A stretch of 64,000 nt of DNA from Paguma larvata (taxonomy: Eukaryota > Chordata > Mammalia > Carnivora > Viverridae), in assembly GCA_030068075.1 (NCBI GenBank), contig CM057832.1, positions 75,949,002 to 76,013,001 of the forward strand. Reading direction: 5' to 3'. Positions 22,325 through 33,234 of this stretch are shown in pieces. Every line of letters begins with the position of its first letter. The stretch's first letter is position 1. The position numbers and the translations under genes were made by a program. Under the pieces are notes generated by a model, which saw nothing but the letters and a program-made list of their open reading frames with translations, was not told where the DNA came from and searched no databases.

Positions 22325-22900
22325 TCGGGTCTTCATTTCCCCAGGAACAACAACAGAAAAAACCCTGAAACACTAATTAATGAGCTCAGGTGAGCAGTGT
22401 AAAGAACAGCCCAAAGCCACCTTTGGGAATTATATGTTACATTTAGGATCCCACAACAATTTGCATTTTTTTTCCTTTTTTTTTTTTCCCCAGAGAAGTC
22501 ATTTGTAAATTCTTCCTCACAGCAGGCTTTTGCATTTCAGGTCACAGTGCACAGTGCACCACAGAGATAAAAAGTCAACTCTAAATTTTCAATTATTGTA
22601 TTTAAATATATCTGTTCTGAATTCCACTAGAATCCCTGCCTGTAGTGAATTACAGAGGACATTTTTACTAGAGGGGGAAGAACCCACTTCAAGCTTGTAT
22701 TAGTGTAGTGTCTCCTGTTTACTTTGTTTTAGGGTTTTCACAGTAGGATACATCAGGGAAGGGAACGCTTTGTCCCTCTCCTCATTTCCATTCAAAACTT
22801 CAAACCCATAATAACACTGGAGGTATTTAGTGATTCTAAGCTTAAGTTCCCCATCAAGAGGATGGTATTGGGGCACTTCGTGGATTCTAAAGTGAGTTTG
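22325..22900. other. Unassigned unique sequence
   Basis: No repeat or gene recognised. T runs lie at 22468-22488. A small direct repeat, cacagtgcacagtgcacc, is at 22543-22560. Confidence 0.45.
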
Positions 22901-22904
22901 CTAA

Positions 22905-23100
22905 GGTTTAAGATCTTGCTCATCTGCACAAACTGCCTCACCTCTGGCAAACTGCTTAATGTCTCCGTGCCTCAGTTTCCCCATCCTACATAAAACTGGA
23001 ATAAAAGTATCTGCCCCTATTGATTCTTAGGCAGATTGAGTTAATTCATGTGCAGTATTCTGGCATTTGGTAGATTTTTATTAGGGCTCACTGTCATTAT
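22905..23100 (+). mobile_element. MIR, sense
   Basis: cctcacctctggcaaactgc, gtgcctcagtttccccatcc, taaaactggaataaaagtat, gattgagttaattcatgtgc and tctggcatttggtagatttt match the MIR core and 3' part in order over nearly the whole element. Confidence 0.85.
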
Positions 23101-23110
23101 AAACCTCGAT

Positions 23111-23143
23111 ATCATCCTCCTCCTCCTCATCATCATCATCACA
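23111..23143. repeat. (TCC)n/(TCA)n microsatellite
   Basis: tcctcctcctcctcatcatc followed by atcatcac: two neighbouring triplet runs, probably grown from the tail region of the MIR just upstream. Confidence 0.9.
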
Positions 23144-23149
23144 TCCGGT

Positions 23150-23915
23150 TCTTTTTGTTCACCTTTGTTCACAGGATCCCTTTTTCCTTAGAAGTCAGAA
23201 AGCAACTTCAAATAATTATTATATTCAGCCTCCTTAACATAAAAGAGTGATTAGATACCAAAATTACAATTATTTTTCAATTAAAAATATAATACCCATT
23301 TACCAAATCTTTAACATTGATAGTTAAAGGATGCCCTTGCCTTTGAATTTATAAATTAAATCTGTTCTCTAAACTGATTAGAGTTTTAAAAATGTCAGCA
23401 TGGGGATTGCCTATTGTAATCCATTTTATGGCTAACGCAAATAAGGGTTCCCTAGGAGCAAAAGACATCCTCTAAACCCACCATCATTTGAGAGGTTCGA
23501 ATGCCTTAATAAGAGCTGACATATTAATTAATTCAAACCTTACCTCTTGCTTTTAACTCCTGGCATACAGAGCTCAAGACATAAGTTTGTCTCTAAGTTG
23601 TCACTGCTATTTAAGAATCCTCCGTTTAACAGTCAAAACGCTGGCGTCATCTTCTGGGTATTTTATATTTGGATCATATCAAACCAGAGAACTGCTGATA
23701 GGGCTGTGGGCTTGCTGGGATGCCGACCCGTGAGAGTCGACTTCCATGCTGTCTTTCATGCAAATATGATGTATTAAGTGCTTTCTGATGTTTTAGAGTA
23801 GGTTGACTTAATTTCTTACAAGAACAATTAGGAAAATGAAATCAGATTAATACTCAGTTTCATATACTCAAATCCAGGCTTGATCCTATTTGCATTTGAC
23901 ATTTAAAGCAACGAG
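23150..23915. other. Unassigned unique sequence
   Basis: No repeat or gene recognised. Bases 23630-23760 keep several CpGs in an otherwise AT-rich setting (aacgctggcgtc, gccgacccgtgagagtcgac). The frame 23547-23777 (+, 76 codons) covers this patch but has no recognisable domain. Confidence 0.45.
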
Positions 23916-23919
23916 AGAG

Positions 23920-24115
23920 GGGCGCCTGCGTGGTCAGTTGGCTAAGCATCCAACTTCGGCTAAGGCCATGATATTGCGTTTCTTGGGTTCGCGCCCCGCA
24001 TTAGGCTCAGTGCTGACAGCTCAGAGCCTGGAGCCTGCTTTGGATTCTGTGTCTGCCCCTTCCCCACACACACTCTGTCTCTATCTCTCAAAAATAAATA
24101 AATGCTTAAAAAAAT
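23920..24115 (+). mobile_element. CAN SINE, feline type
   Basis: Head gggcgcctgcgtggtcagtt, core with ggctaaggccatgatattgc, gctgacagctcagagcctgg, CT-rich stretch and an aaataaataaatgc tail. Flanks aaagcaacgagag and aaaacaacaagag suggest an imperfect duplication. Confidence 0.93.
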
Positions 24116-24119
24116 TAAA

Positions 24120-24350
24120 ACAACAAGAGAAAAGGAGTCTGACAGATTTTTTTGTTGTTGTTTTTTTGTTTTTTGTTTTTTTGTTTTACATTTATTTTCC
24201 CTCTCAGAGAATAGTAACGCCCTCTATCTGGGTTACTGAATCAGAAAACAAGGCAGGTACTTTTTCCTCATTGTCTACAACTAACCCACCCACAAGTTGC
24301 AGCGATGTAACATCCTGATTATCTCCATAATTGTAACTCCTCTTTAGCTG
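24120..24350. repeat. T/G-rich simple tract then unique sequence
   Basis: ttttttgttgttgttttttt and similar runs occupy 24146-24187. The rest is unassigned. Confidence 0.6.
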
Positions 24351-24354
24351 CACT

Positions 24355-25200
24355 GGTACCTTTCTACTCCACAGCATCATGACGTCATACCTGGATCCTT
24401 GTAAAAGCCTCCTGTACGTCTCCCACCATCACTGCCGTCCCTTCCAGTCAGTTCTCCACAGGTAACTTATGACCCTTAGACAAAACAAAAAACATCTGTT
24501 TTTAACCTTCCCACCTCCATTCTCTTCTGTTCAGACCCACTGTGTATGCTGTTCCTATTCCTGCTTTTAAAAGTTCCTCAAAACCTGCTCTTTGCCCGTA
24601 TCGCCCTTGCCTTCTCTGCTTGGACCAGATTGCTCTATTAGGAGTTTTTACGTTGCTTCCTGCCATAGTGCTCTACTGCAGGCTTTTCTCTTTGCCAGAA
24701 GCAAACTCGTCCCTTCCTCTGTGTCTAGAAAACTTTTAGCCACTCTTTGGAACAAAGCACCATCATCACTTCCTCAGTGACACCTTCCCTGGCCAACACT
24801 GATCAGATCACAACCCGTTGTTACATGTTCTTACAGCGTCATTAGTCTTCACATTAAAGTGTCTAACACAGTTATGCTTTGTCATTGAATTAAGTGACTA
24901 TTTCAGTAGCATCTTTGTACAGTAGGCTGCTGAATCTTTGAAAGCAAGAGCCAGGTTTTATTCTTGCTTTTTGTTCACCTCTTTTCCCATAGCTCCTCAC
25001 ACTTAGCATAAAATACAAATTCAAGGAGCATCTGGGAGTCTCAGTCGGTTAAGCATCCGACTCTTGATCTCAGGTCAGGTCACGATCTAAGGGTTGTGAG
25101 TTCAAGCCCCATGTGGGGCTCCACACTGGGTGTGAAGCCTAGTTAAAAAATAAATAAGTAAAATACAAATTCAGTGACTGCTTTTTAATTGAGTGGAAAC
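24355..25200 (+). mobile_element. LINE-2, sense, 3' portion, split by a SINE
   Basis: The text follows the L2 3' region: gtaaaagcctcctgtacgtctc, ccattctcttctgttcaga, tttgcccgtatcgcccttgc, agtgacaccttccctggcca, tgaaagcaagagccaggttt and agctcctcacacttagcata. It continues past the inserted SINE. No open reading frame survives. Confidence 0.75.
25024..25159 (+). mobile_element. CAN SINE, short carnivore-wide subtype, 14-bp duplication
   Basis: The head (gcatctgggagtctcagtcg) and core are followed by gggctccacactgggtgtga, agcctagttaaaaaataaat, without the ctgacagctcag segment or the CT-rich stretch of the other copies. This is the shorter SINEC layout shared across Carnivora. A perfect duplication, aaaatacaaattca, lies at 25010-25023 and 25160-25173. 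Confidence 0.93.
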
Positions 25201-25379
25201 GTGAGGGAAAACAATGAAGTTTTCCTCTTTACCTACTACAGAGCTCTCAGGTTAGAAATGTTAGCAAAGGGTGATGATTTATCATCCTCCTTATTCGTGG
25301 AAGGTAGCAAGCAGTAGTTATCTTTATATTTTCTCCACTTCCCATTTAAGATGGAGTTTACGTTGTAGTCATATTTGAA

Positions 25380-25445
25380 TCCCACCACTCAGAGTAGTGC
25401 TTCTCACATGGTAGACATTGAAGATGTATTAGGTGAATAAACAAG
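25380..25445 (+). mobile_element. LINE-2 or MIR 3' end fragment, sense
   Basis: agtgcttctcacatggtaga, cattgaagatgtattaggtg, aataaaca resemble the common 3' end of L2 and MIR (gcacatagtaggcattcaataaat). Too short to name the family. Confidence 0.5.
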
Positions 25446-25449
25446 TGGA

Positions 25450-26068
25450 CATTATAGGAACTTCATAATTTTCTAAGAGTAACATTAAAATAGAACTTTA
25501 TAATTATTTGTGCCAGGTAGTGGAGTATAGTGTTAATCGTCCTATTCCGAGTGTTATGTCTAAGAGAAACCCTGAACACTCTGGAAACTTCTACCCTCCA
25601 GGAGCTGTTATCACGATTCCAGGGAAGGGAGCCATGTGAAACAAAGGCTCAAGTCCAAGTTGGTGATAGCTCTAATTAGACCACATAATCACTCAATTAC
25701 ATAACCATGAAGGCATGCCATGCTTCTAAATCTGTAATAGCAGTGTATCCATTGCAGTTGGATCCAGAGAAAATTGAAACTGTAGTGCTATTTGTTGAGA
25801 GGCAGAAGTTATGAGAAAAAACTAGTTGGAACATTGTTTTTTAAAGAATATGCTTACTGTAGGAGTGTTCCAAACTTTAATTCTCAATCAGACTGTGATC
25901 TAAGTATAAGGAACAAAAAGTACAGGTCAAAGCATGATCGGAGATGAGGTAAATCTTCATTCCGAAAGCAGTGGGGAGTCATGGAAGGAGAAAACAAGAG
26001 TGAGGCATGCCCAGAATTACCTTCTGGAGAGGCAATCTGAGTGCCAGAGTTGAGAACACACCAGAATA
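25450..26068. other. Unassigned unique sequence
   Basis: No repeat or gene recognised. The frame at 25884-26093 (-) is 69 codons without a domain. Confidence 0.45.
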
Positions 26069-26478
26069 TTAGAAAAAAATGTCCAGATAGCACAAAGTGA
26101 CTATAGATTTAGTGCTATCACTATCAAAAATCAACTGGCATTTTTCACAAAACAAACAAACAAACAAATAAAAACAATTCTAAAAGTTGTGTGAACCACA
26201 AAAGACCCTGAACATCCAAACCAATCTTGAGAAACAAGAACAAAGCTGTATATATCACACTTCCTGATTTCAAACTATATTACAAAGTCATAATGATCAA
26301 AAAAGTATGGTACTGACATAAAAACAGACACATAGATGGATGGAACAGAATAGAGAGTTCAAAAATAAACACATGTATATTTAGTCAATAAATTTTTGAC
26401 AAAGTTGCCAAGAATAAACAATGGGAAAAGGATAGTTACTTTGTTAAATGGTGTTGGAAAAACTGGACAACCAAAGGC

Positions 26479-26680
26479 AAGAAGGGAAGGGAAGGGAAGG
26501 ACGGGTAAAAAAGAAGGGAAGGAAGGAAGAAGAAAGGAAGGAAAGAAAAGAAAAAGAAGAAAGGAAGGAAGGAAAGAAGGAAGGAGGGAAGGAAGGATGG
26601 AAGGAAGGAAGGAAGGAAGGAAGGAAGGAAGGAAGGAAGGAAGGAAGGAAGGAAGGAAAAGAAAGAGAGAAAGGAAAGAA
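26479..26680. repeat. (GGAA)n purine-only tract inside LINE-1
   Basis: About 200 bases almost entirely of A and G on the plus strand: mixed GGGAA, GAAA and GGAA units to 26600, then about 15 uninterrupted GGAA units to 26655. It gives long meaningless Lys/Glu/Gly/Arg frames on the plus strand and Phe/Leu/Ser/Pro frames on the minus strand. Tracts of this kind can adopt triplex structure, and tandem GGAA is the core ETS-factor site. Confidence 0.97.
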
Positions 26681-26949
26681 ACTGAACCTCTTTTCTAAAA
26701 CTATACATAAAAATCAACTCAAGATGGTTTAAGACTTGAACGTCAAACTCATAGAAAAAGAAAACAGAAAAGTGGTCTCCAGTAGCTAGAGGTGTGGTGG
26801 GAGAAATGGAACTCAGTAAAAAGATACAAACTTTCAGCTATAAGATATCAAGGTGTGAAGATCTGATGTATAAGATGGTGACTATAGCTGATAATACTGT
26901 ATTGTATGAACGGAATTTTCTAAGAGAGTAGAATGTAAATGTTCTCATT

Positions 26950-26985
26950 AAAAGAAGGAGGAGGAGGAGGAGGAAAAGGAGAAGA
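26950..26985. repeat. (AGG)n tract in LINE-1 3' UTR
   Basis: gaaggaggaggaggaggagg then aaaaggagaagaaaag, where L1M 3' UTRs commonly have a purine-rich stretch. Confidence 0.9.
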
Positions 26986-27139
26986 AAAGTAAATATATGA
27001 GGTAGTGGATGTGTGAATTAACTTAGGAAAAATCTTTTCACGATGTATACCTATATCATATCACATTGTACACTTTAAACATCTTACAATGTTATTAGTC
27101 AGTTATACCTCAGTAAAGCAGTCGGGGAAGAAGCAGTTC

Positions 27140-27400
27140 CCTTTGAAGAAGGTGGATATGCATCAAGGGAGAGAAATTATGAGAATTAGAATTAAGGATT
27201 TTGAGCCAAGGTGAAGGGGATCAAATAATCTTTAAGTGATCAAATTAATAGAACATGGTTTGTGATTGGACGTGTGTAGCTGTCTGCTTTGGTCAACTGG
27301 GTGGATGGCCGCACCCTTCACTTGGATGTCAATTGAAGTGGAGAAGACCTTGAATAATGAATGTGGTTGGATGTGTTCTGCTTGAGATGCTTCCTTACAG
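27140..27400 (-). mobile_element. Possible LINE-2 fragment, antisense
   Basis: tgctttggtcaactgggtgg, atggccgcacccttcacttg resemble the reverse of the L2 segment that usually reads gagcaactgggtggatggtggtgccatt. The surrounding bases are too diverged for certainty. Confidence 0.35.
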
Positions 27401-27524
27401 ATGAATAAAAAATCCCTTCTCCTATGTTCCCCCAGTAGGTAATACTTATGCATCTTGTTGCAATGTGTACTTTTTATTGTAACTCTCATTTCACAATTAT
27501 TTGAAGAACTTCACTCCCTGTTTT

Positions 27525-27598
27525 CCAAGTGTAGACTACAGTGCCTTGCATATAGTAGGCATTCAGTATATACTTTTTTAACAACTGGAGGAATGCCA
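27525..27598 (+). mobile_element. LINE-2 or MIR 3' end fragment, sense
   Basis: acagtgccttgcatatagta, ggcattcagtatatactttt match the shared 3' end signature of L2 and MIR (cagtgcctggcacatagtaggcactcaataaat). Confidence 0.65.
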
Positions 27599-27599
27599 C

Positions 27600-28845
27600 T
27601 CTTTGAATGAAGGATATGGCATGCAGATATGAAATAATGAAGCTTAAGGCCAAGATTAGGACTGGAAAGAGTTTGTTGTTGTTGTTGTTGTTGTTTGTTT
27701 GTTTTGTTTTCTTTCTAACTCATCAGCAGGTAAAAGTACATTAAAGACAGTTATTAAAGTTGAGGGAATTTTTCAGAAATGGAAAAAGAAATAGTTGGGT
27801 TGGAGAAATAATGACCAAAAAATAATAAACAGGGAAATTTGGGTTGGGGATGTTAATCGGAAAAGTAAGCTGAAAAGGAAAGTCATAAGTAAATACACAG
27901 CCACTTCAAAATCTGCATTTTAACTTAAAAATAGAGTGTATTTTTATTTGCCAAACTTTTGAAGTGGGGTCAAGGCCTTTTCTAGTGAAATTTTATTTTT
28001 TTTCCACGAAACCACACTTAGAAAGGCAGTGTTTATCATTTCCAAATTTGATTTCTTTAAAATAAAGTAAAAATTTTTAAATATTCTGGAGCAATCTGTG
28101 TGGAAAATTAAAAATTCTTTATACTCTCCCTCAAAGTTTCATTTCACAGTTCTCATGCTCACCCAATTTGGCATACTGCTTTCTTTTTGCATTTATTTCT
28201 ACTTTATTTCTCAAAGCTTGCAGCATCGATACACACACGAACACACGCCCACATCGTGTGTTTTTTCAGGCAATATTTAATTAAGTTACATAATTACTAG
28301 GACAAATGCCACTAACTTAAACAAGTTGGTTACAAACGAAACTGAAGCTTGGTAAGCATTCAGCCTGCTTAGGAGGAGTAGAACTGTTCAGGTGCATTAG
28401 AAACTGGCATATTTGCCAGCTAGCAGTAAGATCCAGTTGCACTAAAAAAATAGACGACTTGGACAATTCAGGTCACTGACGTGAATCTTGGTTAAGAGGC
28501 TTTCTACTGTTTTTTCAATGTTATTTTATTGTCCTGAGATAGAGGAAATTAAAGTACATGCCTTAAGCAGAGGGAAAAGGAAGCCAGTAGCTATAGTAAG
28601 CTAATATAAGGGAGAAAAAACTAACAAACAAACAAACAAAACAACACCATTTACTGCGCCATTCAGTGGTATCTTCTTAATGCAGACTAGCACATACAAA
28701 GAATAGAATTGTTTTAGATCTTTATTTGGTGCACTTGTCGCCAAAAATTCCAAAAAAAATTCAGAATGATGTTTAAAAATAATTTCTTTTCCGTATCCCC
28801 ATTTTTCAAAGCTTAGTCTTATCTTTTCAAAATGAACTTGTAAAA
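27600..28845. other. Unassigned unique sequence with (TTG)n
   Basis: A (TTG)n/(TTTG)n run lies at 27673-27711. The rest is AT-rich with no recognisable gene or repeat. A small (AC)n-like patch lies near 28231-28250 and (AAAC)n at 28624-28640. Confidence 0.5.
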
Positions 28846-28890
28846 GCCTATTTTTTTTTCTTTCAAGTGTTTATTTAAATTCAAGTTCAT

Positions 28891-29121
28891 TGGAGAGCCA
28901 ATGGTGGGTGGCTCAGTGGCTCAGTGGGTTAAGCGCCCGACTTCACCTCAGGTCATGATCTCACAGCTCCTGAATTCAAGCCCGTCGGGCTGTGTGCTGA
29001 CAGCTCAGAGCCTGAAGCCTGCTTCAGAATCAGTGTCTCCCTCCCTCCCTCTCTCTCTACCCCTTCCTGGCTTGCATTCTGTCTCGCTCTCTCAAAAATA
29101 AATAAACATTATTAAAAAAAA
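28891..29121 (+). mobile_element. CAN SINE, feline type, in LINE-1 3' UTR
   Basis: Copy with head agccaatggtgggtggctca, a 5' end partly rearranged, core cacctcaggtcatgatctca, gctgacagctcagagcctga, CT-rich region and an aaataaataaac tail. taaattcaagttcatt flanks it at 28875-28890 and again at about 29123-29138. The LINE-1 3' UTR resumes after the second copy. Confidence 0.93.
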
Positions 29122-29449
29122 TAAATTCAAGTTCATTAATGTATAGTGTGGTATTGGTTTCAGGAGTAGAATTTAGTGATTCATCACTTGCGTGTAACAC
29201 CCAGTGCTCATCACACGTGCCCTCCTTATTGTCCGTCACCCATTTAGCCCATCTCCCTACCCAACACCGCTCCAGCAACCCTCAGTTGTTTTCTATAATT
29301 AAGAACCTCTTATGGTTTGTCCCCCCCACTCTGTTTTTATCTTATTTCTTTTCTGTTTCCTGCCCCTATGTTCATCTGTTTCTTTCTTAAATTTCACATA
29401 TAAACGAAATCATATGGCATTTGTCTTTCTCTGACTGACTTATTTCACT

Positions 29450-32400
29450 TAGCATAATACACTCTAGTTCCATCCACATTGTTACAAATGGCAAAATTTC
29501 ATTCTTTTTGATGCTGAGTAATATTCCATTGTGTATAAATAGTACATCTTTTTTATTCATTCAAAGGCCAATGGACATTTGGGCTCCTTCCATAGCTTGG
29601 CTGTTGTTGATAATACCGCTCTAAACACTACGCCCCTTAGAATCAGTATTTTTGTATCCTTTGGATAAACACCTAGGAGTGCAGTTGCTGGGTCATAGGG
29701 TACTTCTATTTTTATCTTTGTGAGGAACCTCCATACTGTTTTCCAGAGTGGCTGCACCAGCAAAAGTGTCCCCATTTTTTCTGCATCCTCACCGACATCT
29801 GTTGTTTCCTGAGTTGTTAATTTTGACCATTCTGACAAAGGTGAAGTGGTTTCTTATCAAGGTTTTGATTTGTATTTCCCTGATGATGTCGAACATTTTT
29901 TCATGTGTCTTTTAGCCATTTGTGTGTCATCAGCCATTTAGAGAAATGTCTGTTTATGTCTTCTCCCCATTTCTTAACTAGATTATTTACTTTTTGGTTG
30001 TTGAGGTTGATAAGTTCTTTATAGATTTTGGATACTAGCTTCGATACTAGCCCTTTATCCAATATGTCATTTACAAATATCTTCTCCCATTCCATAGTTT
30101 GCCTTTTAGTTTTGTTTATTATTATTTCATTTGCTATCCAGAAGCTTTTTATCTTGTTGAAGAGCCAATAGTTCATTTTTGTTTTGTTTCTATTACTTCA
30201 AGAGATGAGTCTAGTAAGAAGCGGCTATGGCCAAGGTCAAAGAGGCTACTGCCTGTGTTCTCCTCTGGGATTTTTATGATTTCCTGTCCTCAGATTTAGA
30301 TATTTCATCTATTTTGAATTTATTTTTGTATACAGTGTAAGAAAGTAGTCCAGTTTCATTCTTCTGCATGTCACTGTCCAATTTTTCCAACACCATTTGT
30401 TAAAGAGATTGTCCTTTTTTCCACTGGATATTCTTTCCCGCTTTGTCAAAGATCAGTTGGTCGTATAGTTGTACATCTATTTCTGGGTGCTCTATTCTGT
30501 TCCATTGATTTATGTGTCTGTTTTTGTGCCAGTACCATACTGTCTTGATGATTACAGCTTTGTAATACTGCTTGAGTGTGGAATTGCGATGCTACCCACT
30601 TTGCTTTTTTTTTTTTTTTTTCAACATCACTTGGCTATTTGGGTCCTTTCTGGTTCCTTAAAATTTTGGATTGCTTGTTCCAACTCTGTGAAAATGCTGG
30701 TGTTATTTTGATAGGAGTTCCACTGTATGTGTAGATTGCTTTGGGTAGTATTAACATTTTAACAAATTTGTTCTTCCAATCCATGAGCATGGAATATTTT
30801 TCCATTTATTTATGTGTTCTTCAATTTCTTTCAGAAGTGTCCCATGGTTTTCAGAGTATAGATCCTTTACCTCTTTGGTTAGGTTTATTCGTAGGCATCT
30901 TAATGGTTTTTGGTGCAATCGTAAATGGGATCGATTCCTTGATTTCTCTTTCTGCTGCTACATTATAGGTGTATAGAAATGCCACAGATTTACATATACC
31001 GCTTTTATATCCTGTGACTTCACTGGATTCATGTATCAGTTCTACCAATTTTTTGGTGGACTGTTTTGGGTTTTCTACATAAAGTATCATGTTGCCTGGT
31101 AAAGAGTAAAAGGTTGAATTCTTCCTTGCTGATTTGAGTGTCTTATTTCTTTTTGTTGTCTGATTGCTGAGGCTGAGACTTCCAGTACTATGTTGAACAA
31201 TAATGGTGAGAGTGGACATCCTTGTCATGTTCCTGACCTTGAGGATATTAGCTGTAGGTCTTTTGTATATGGCCTTTATGATCTTGAGGTATGTTCCTTC
31301 TATCCCCACATTCTTGAGTGTTTTTATCAAGAAAGGATGCTGTATTTTGTTAAATGCTTTTTTGCATCTATTGAGAGGATCATATGGTTTTTATCCTTTC
31401 TTATATTAATAGGCATATCATGTTGATTGATTTGCAGGTATTGAACTGCCTCTGCAAGCCCAGAAATAAATCCCACTTGATTGTTGTGAATAATTATTTT
31501 AATGTGCTGTTGGATTTGATTTACTGGTATCTTGTTGAGAATTTTTGCATTGATGTTCATCAGGCATATTAGTTTGTAATTCTTTCTAGTGGGGTCTTTG
31601 TCTGATTTTAGAATCAAGGGGATGCTGGCCTTGTAGAATGAGTTTGGAAGTTTTCCTTCCATTTCTATTTTTTGGAACAGTTCAAAAGAATAGATATTAA
31701 CTCTTCTTTAAATGTTTAGTAGAATTTCCCTGGGAAGCCATCTGGCCCTGGACTCTTGTTTATTGGGAGATTTTTGATTACTGATTCAATTTCTCTGCTG
31801 TTATGGGTCTGTTCAAATTTCTCTATCTTCCTGTTTCATTTTTGATAGTTTATATGTTTCTAGAAATTTATCCATTTCTTGCAGATTTCCCAATTTGTTA
31901 GCATATAATTGCTCATAATATTCTTTTAAAATCCTTTGTATTTCTGCATTGTTGGTTGTGATCTCTCCTCCTTCATTTGTGATTTTACTTATTTGGGTCC
32001 TTTATGTTTTATTTTTGATAAGTCTGGCTAGAGGTTTATCTTTTGTTAATTCTTTCAAAGAACCAGCTCCTAGTTTTGTTGATTCGTTTTGCCGTTTTTT
32101 TTTAAATTTGGGTATCATTTATTTCTGCACTAATCTTTATGATTTCCCTTCTGTTGGTTTTAGCTTTGTTTTATGTTCTTTTTCTAGCTCCTTTAGGTCT
32201 AAGGTTAGGGTGTATATTTAAGACCGTTTTTGCTTCGTGAGTAAGGCCCATATTGCTGTTTCCTTCCCTCTTATGATCAACTTCACCACATCCCAGAGGT
32301 GTTGGACTGTTGTGTTTTTTATTTGTATTTGCTTCCATGTATGTTTTGCTGTTGTTGTTGTTGTTGTTTTTAATTTCTTCTTTAATTTTCTTGTTAACCT

Positions 32401-33180
32401 GTTCATTCTTCAGTAAGAAGAATGTTCTTTAACCTCGATGTACTTGTAGTATTTTCAAATTTTTTCTTACGGTCGACTTAAAGTCCCATAGCACTGCGGT
32501 CTGAAAATATGCACAGTGTTATCTCTGTCTTTTTGTGCTGGTCGAGGCCTGATTCGCGAGCCAGTATGTGATCTGTTCTGTAGAATGTGCCATGTGCACT
32601 CAAAAACTCTGTGTACTCTGCTGCTTTAGGGTGAAATTCTCTGAACACATCTGTCAAGTCCATCTGCCCCCGTGTATCATTGAAAGTCACTGTTTCTTTG
32701 TTGATCTTCTGCTTCAATGACCTTGACCTTCCCATTGCCATAAATGGGGTGTTAAAGTCTCCTACTATTATTGTAGTATTATCAATGAGTTGCTGTAAGT
32801 TTGTTGTTAATTGATTTATATATCTGGGTTCTTCCAAATTGGGGCATACATATTTACAATTGTTAGATATTCTCATTGGAAAGACCCCTTTATTATGATA
32901 TAGTGCCCTCTTTCATCTCTTATTACAGTCTTTGCCTAAACAAATAACTCAATATAAATATGGATATTCTAGCTTTCTTTTGATATCCTTTAGCATGATA
33001 AATAGTTCTCCAGCCCCTCACTTTCAATCTAGAGGTGTCTTTGGGTAAAAAGAGTCTCTTGTAGGCAGCATGTATATGTGACTTTTTTTTTTTTTTAATC
33101 TACTCTGATATCTTATGTCTTATGTCTTTTGATTGGAATATTTAGTCCATTTACATTCATAGTAATTATTGATAGATGTG
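29450..33180 (-). pseudogene. LINE-1 ORF2 remnant (endonuclease and reverse transcriptase)
   Basis: Broken reading frames on the minus strand give, from N to C terminus, the following pieces. The APE-type endonuclease is at 32876-32478, with IIVGDFNTPF and the DHIL motif before its end. The reverse transcriptase N part is at 31662-31327, with LMNINAKILNKI and HNNQVGF. Further RT is at 31330-30851. The thumb/connection region is near 30176-29901, and the Cys-rich end at 29838-29557 (IEVPYDPATALLG). Where LINE-1 RT has its FADD active-site motif, this copy reads LPGN followed by MILYVENP, so the two catalytic aspartates are lost. With stops and frameshifts between the pieces, no enzyme can be made. 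Confidence 0.93.
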
Positions 33181-33234
33181 AATGTACTGCCATCATATTA
33201 CCTGTAAAGTCACTGTTCCTGTAGATTGTTTCCT

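Larger units (their letters stand above)
26070..27125 (+). mobile_element. L1M-type LINE-1, sense, end of ORF2 and 3' UTR
   Basis: 26100-26470 reads as ORF2 near its C-terminal part: tcactatcaaaaatcaactg, cacttcctgatttcaaacta, agtatggtactgacataaaa, aatggtgttggaaaaactgg. After the purine tract the frame region resumes (aatcaactcaagatggttta, gacttgaacgtcaaactc). Then comes an L1M-like 3' UTR: ataagatggtgactatagct, tcacattgtacactttaaac, gttatacctcagtaaagcag. The middle has been replaced or expanded by the GGAA tract. No intact frame remains. Confidence 0.85.

Noticed and set aside
26396..26732. Lys/Glu/Gly-rich frames of 90-100 codons on plus and a Phe/Leu/Ser/Pro frame on minus
   Set aside because: Read-through of the GGAA/purine tract with no real protein features.
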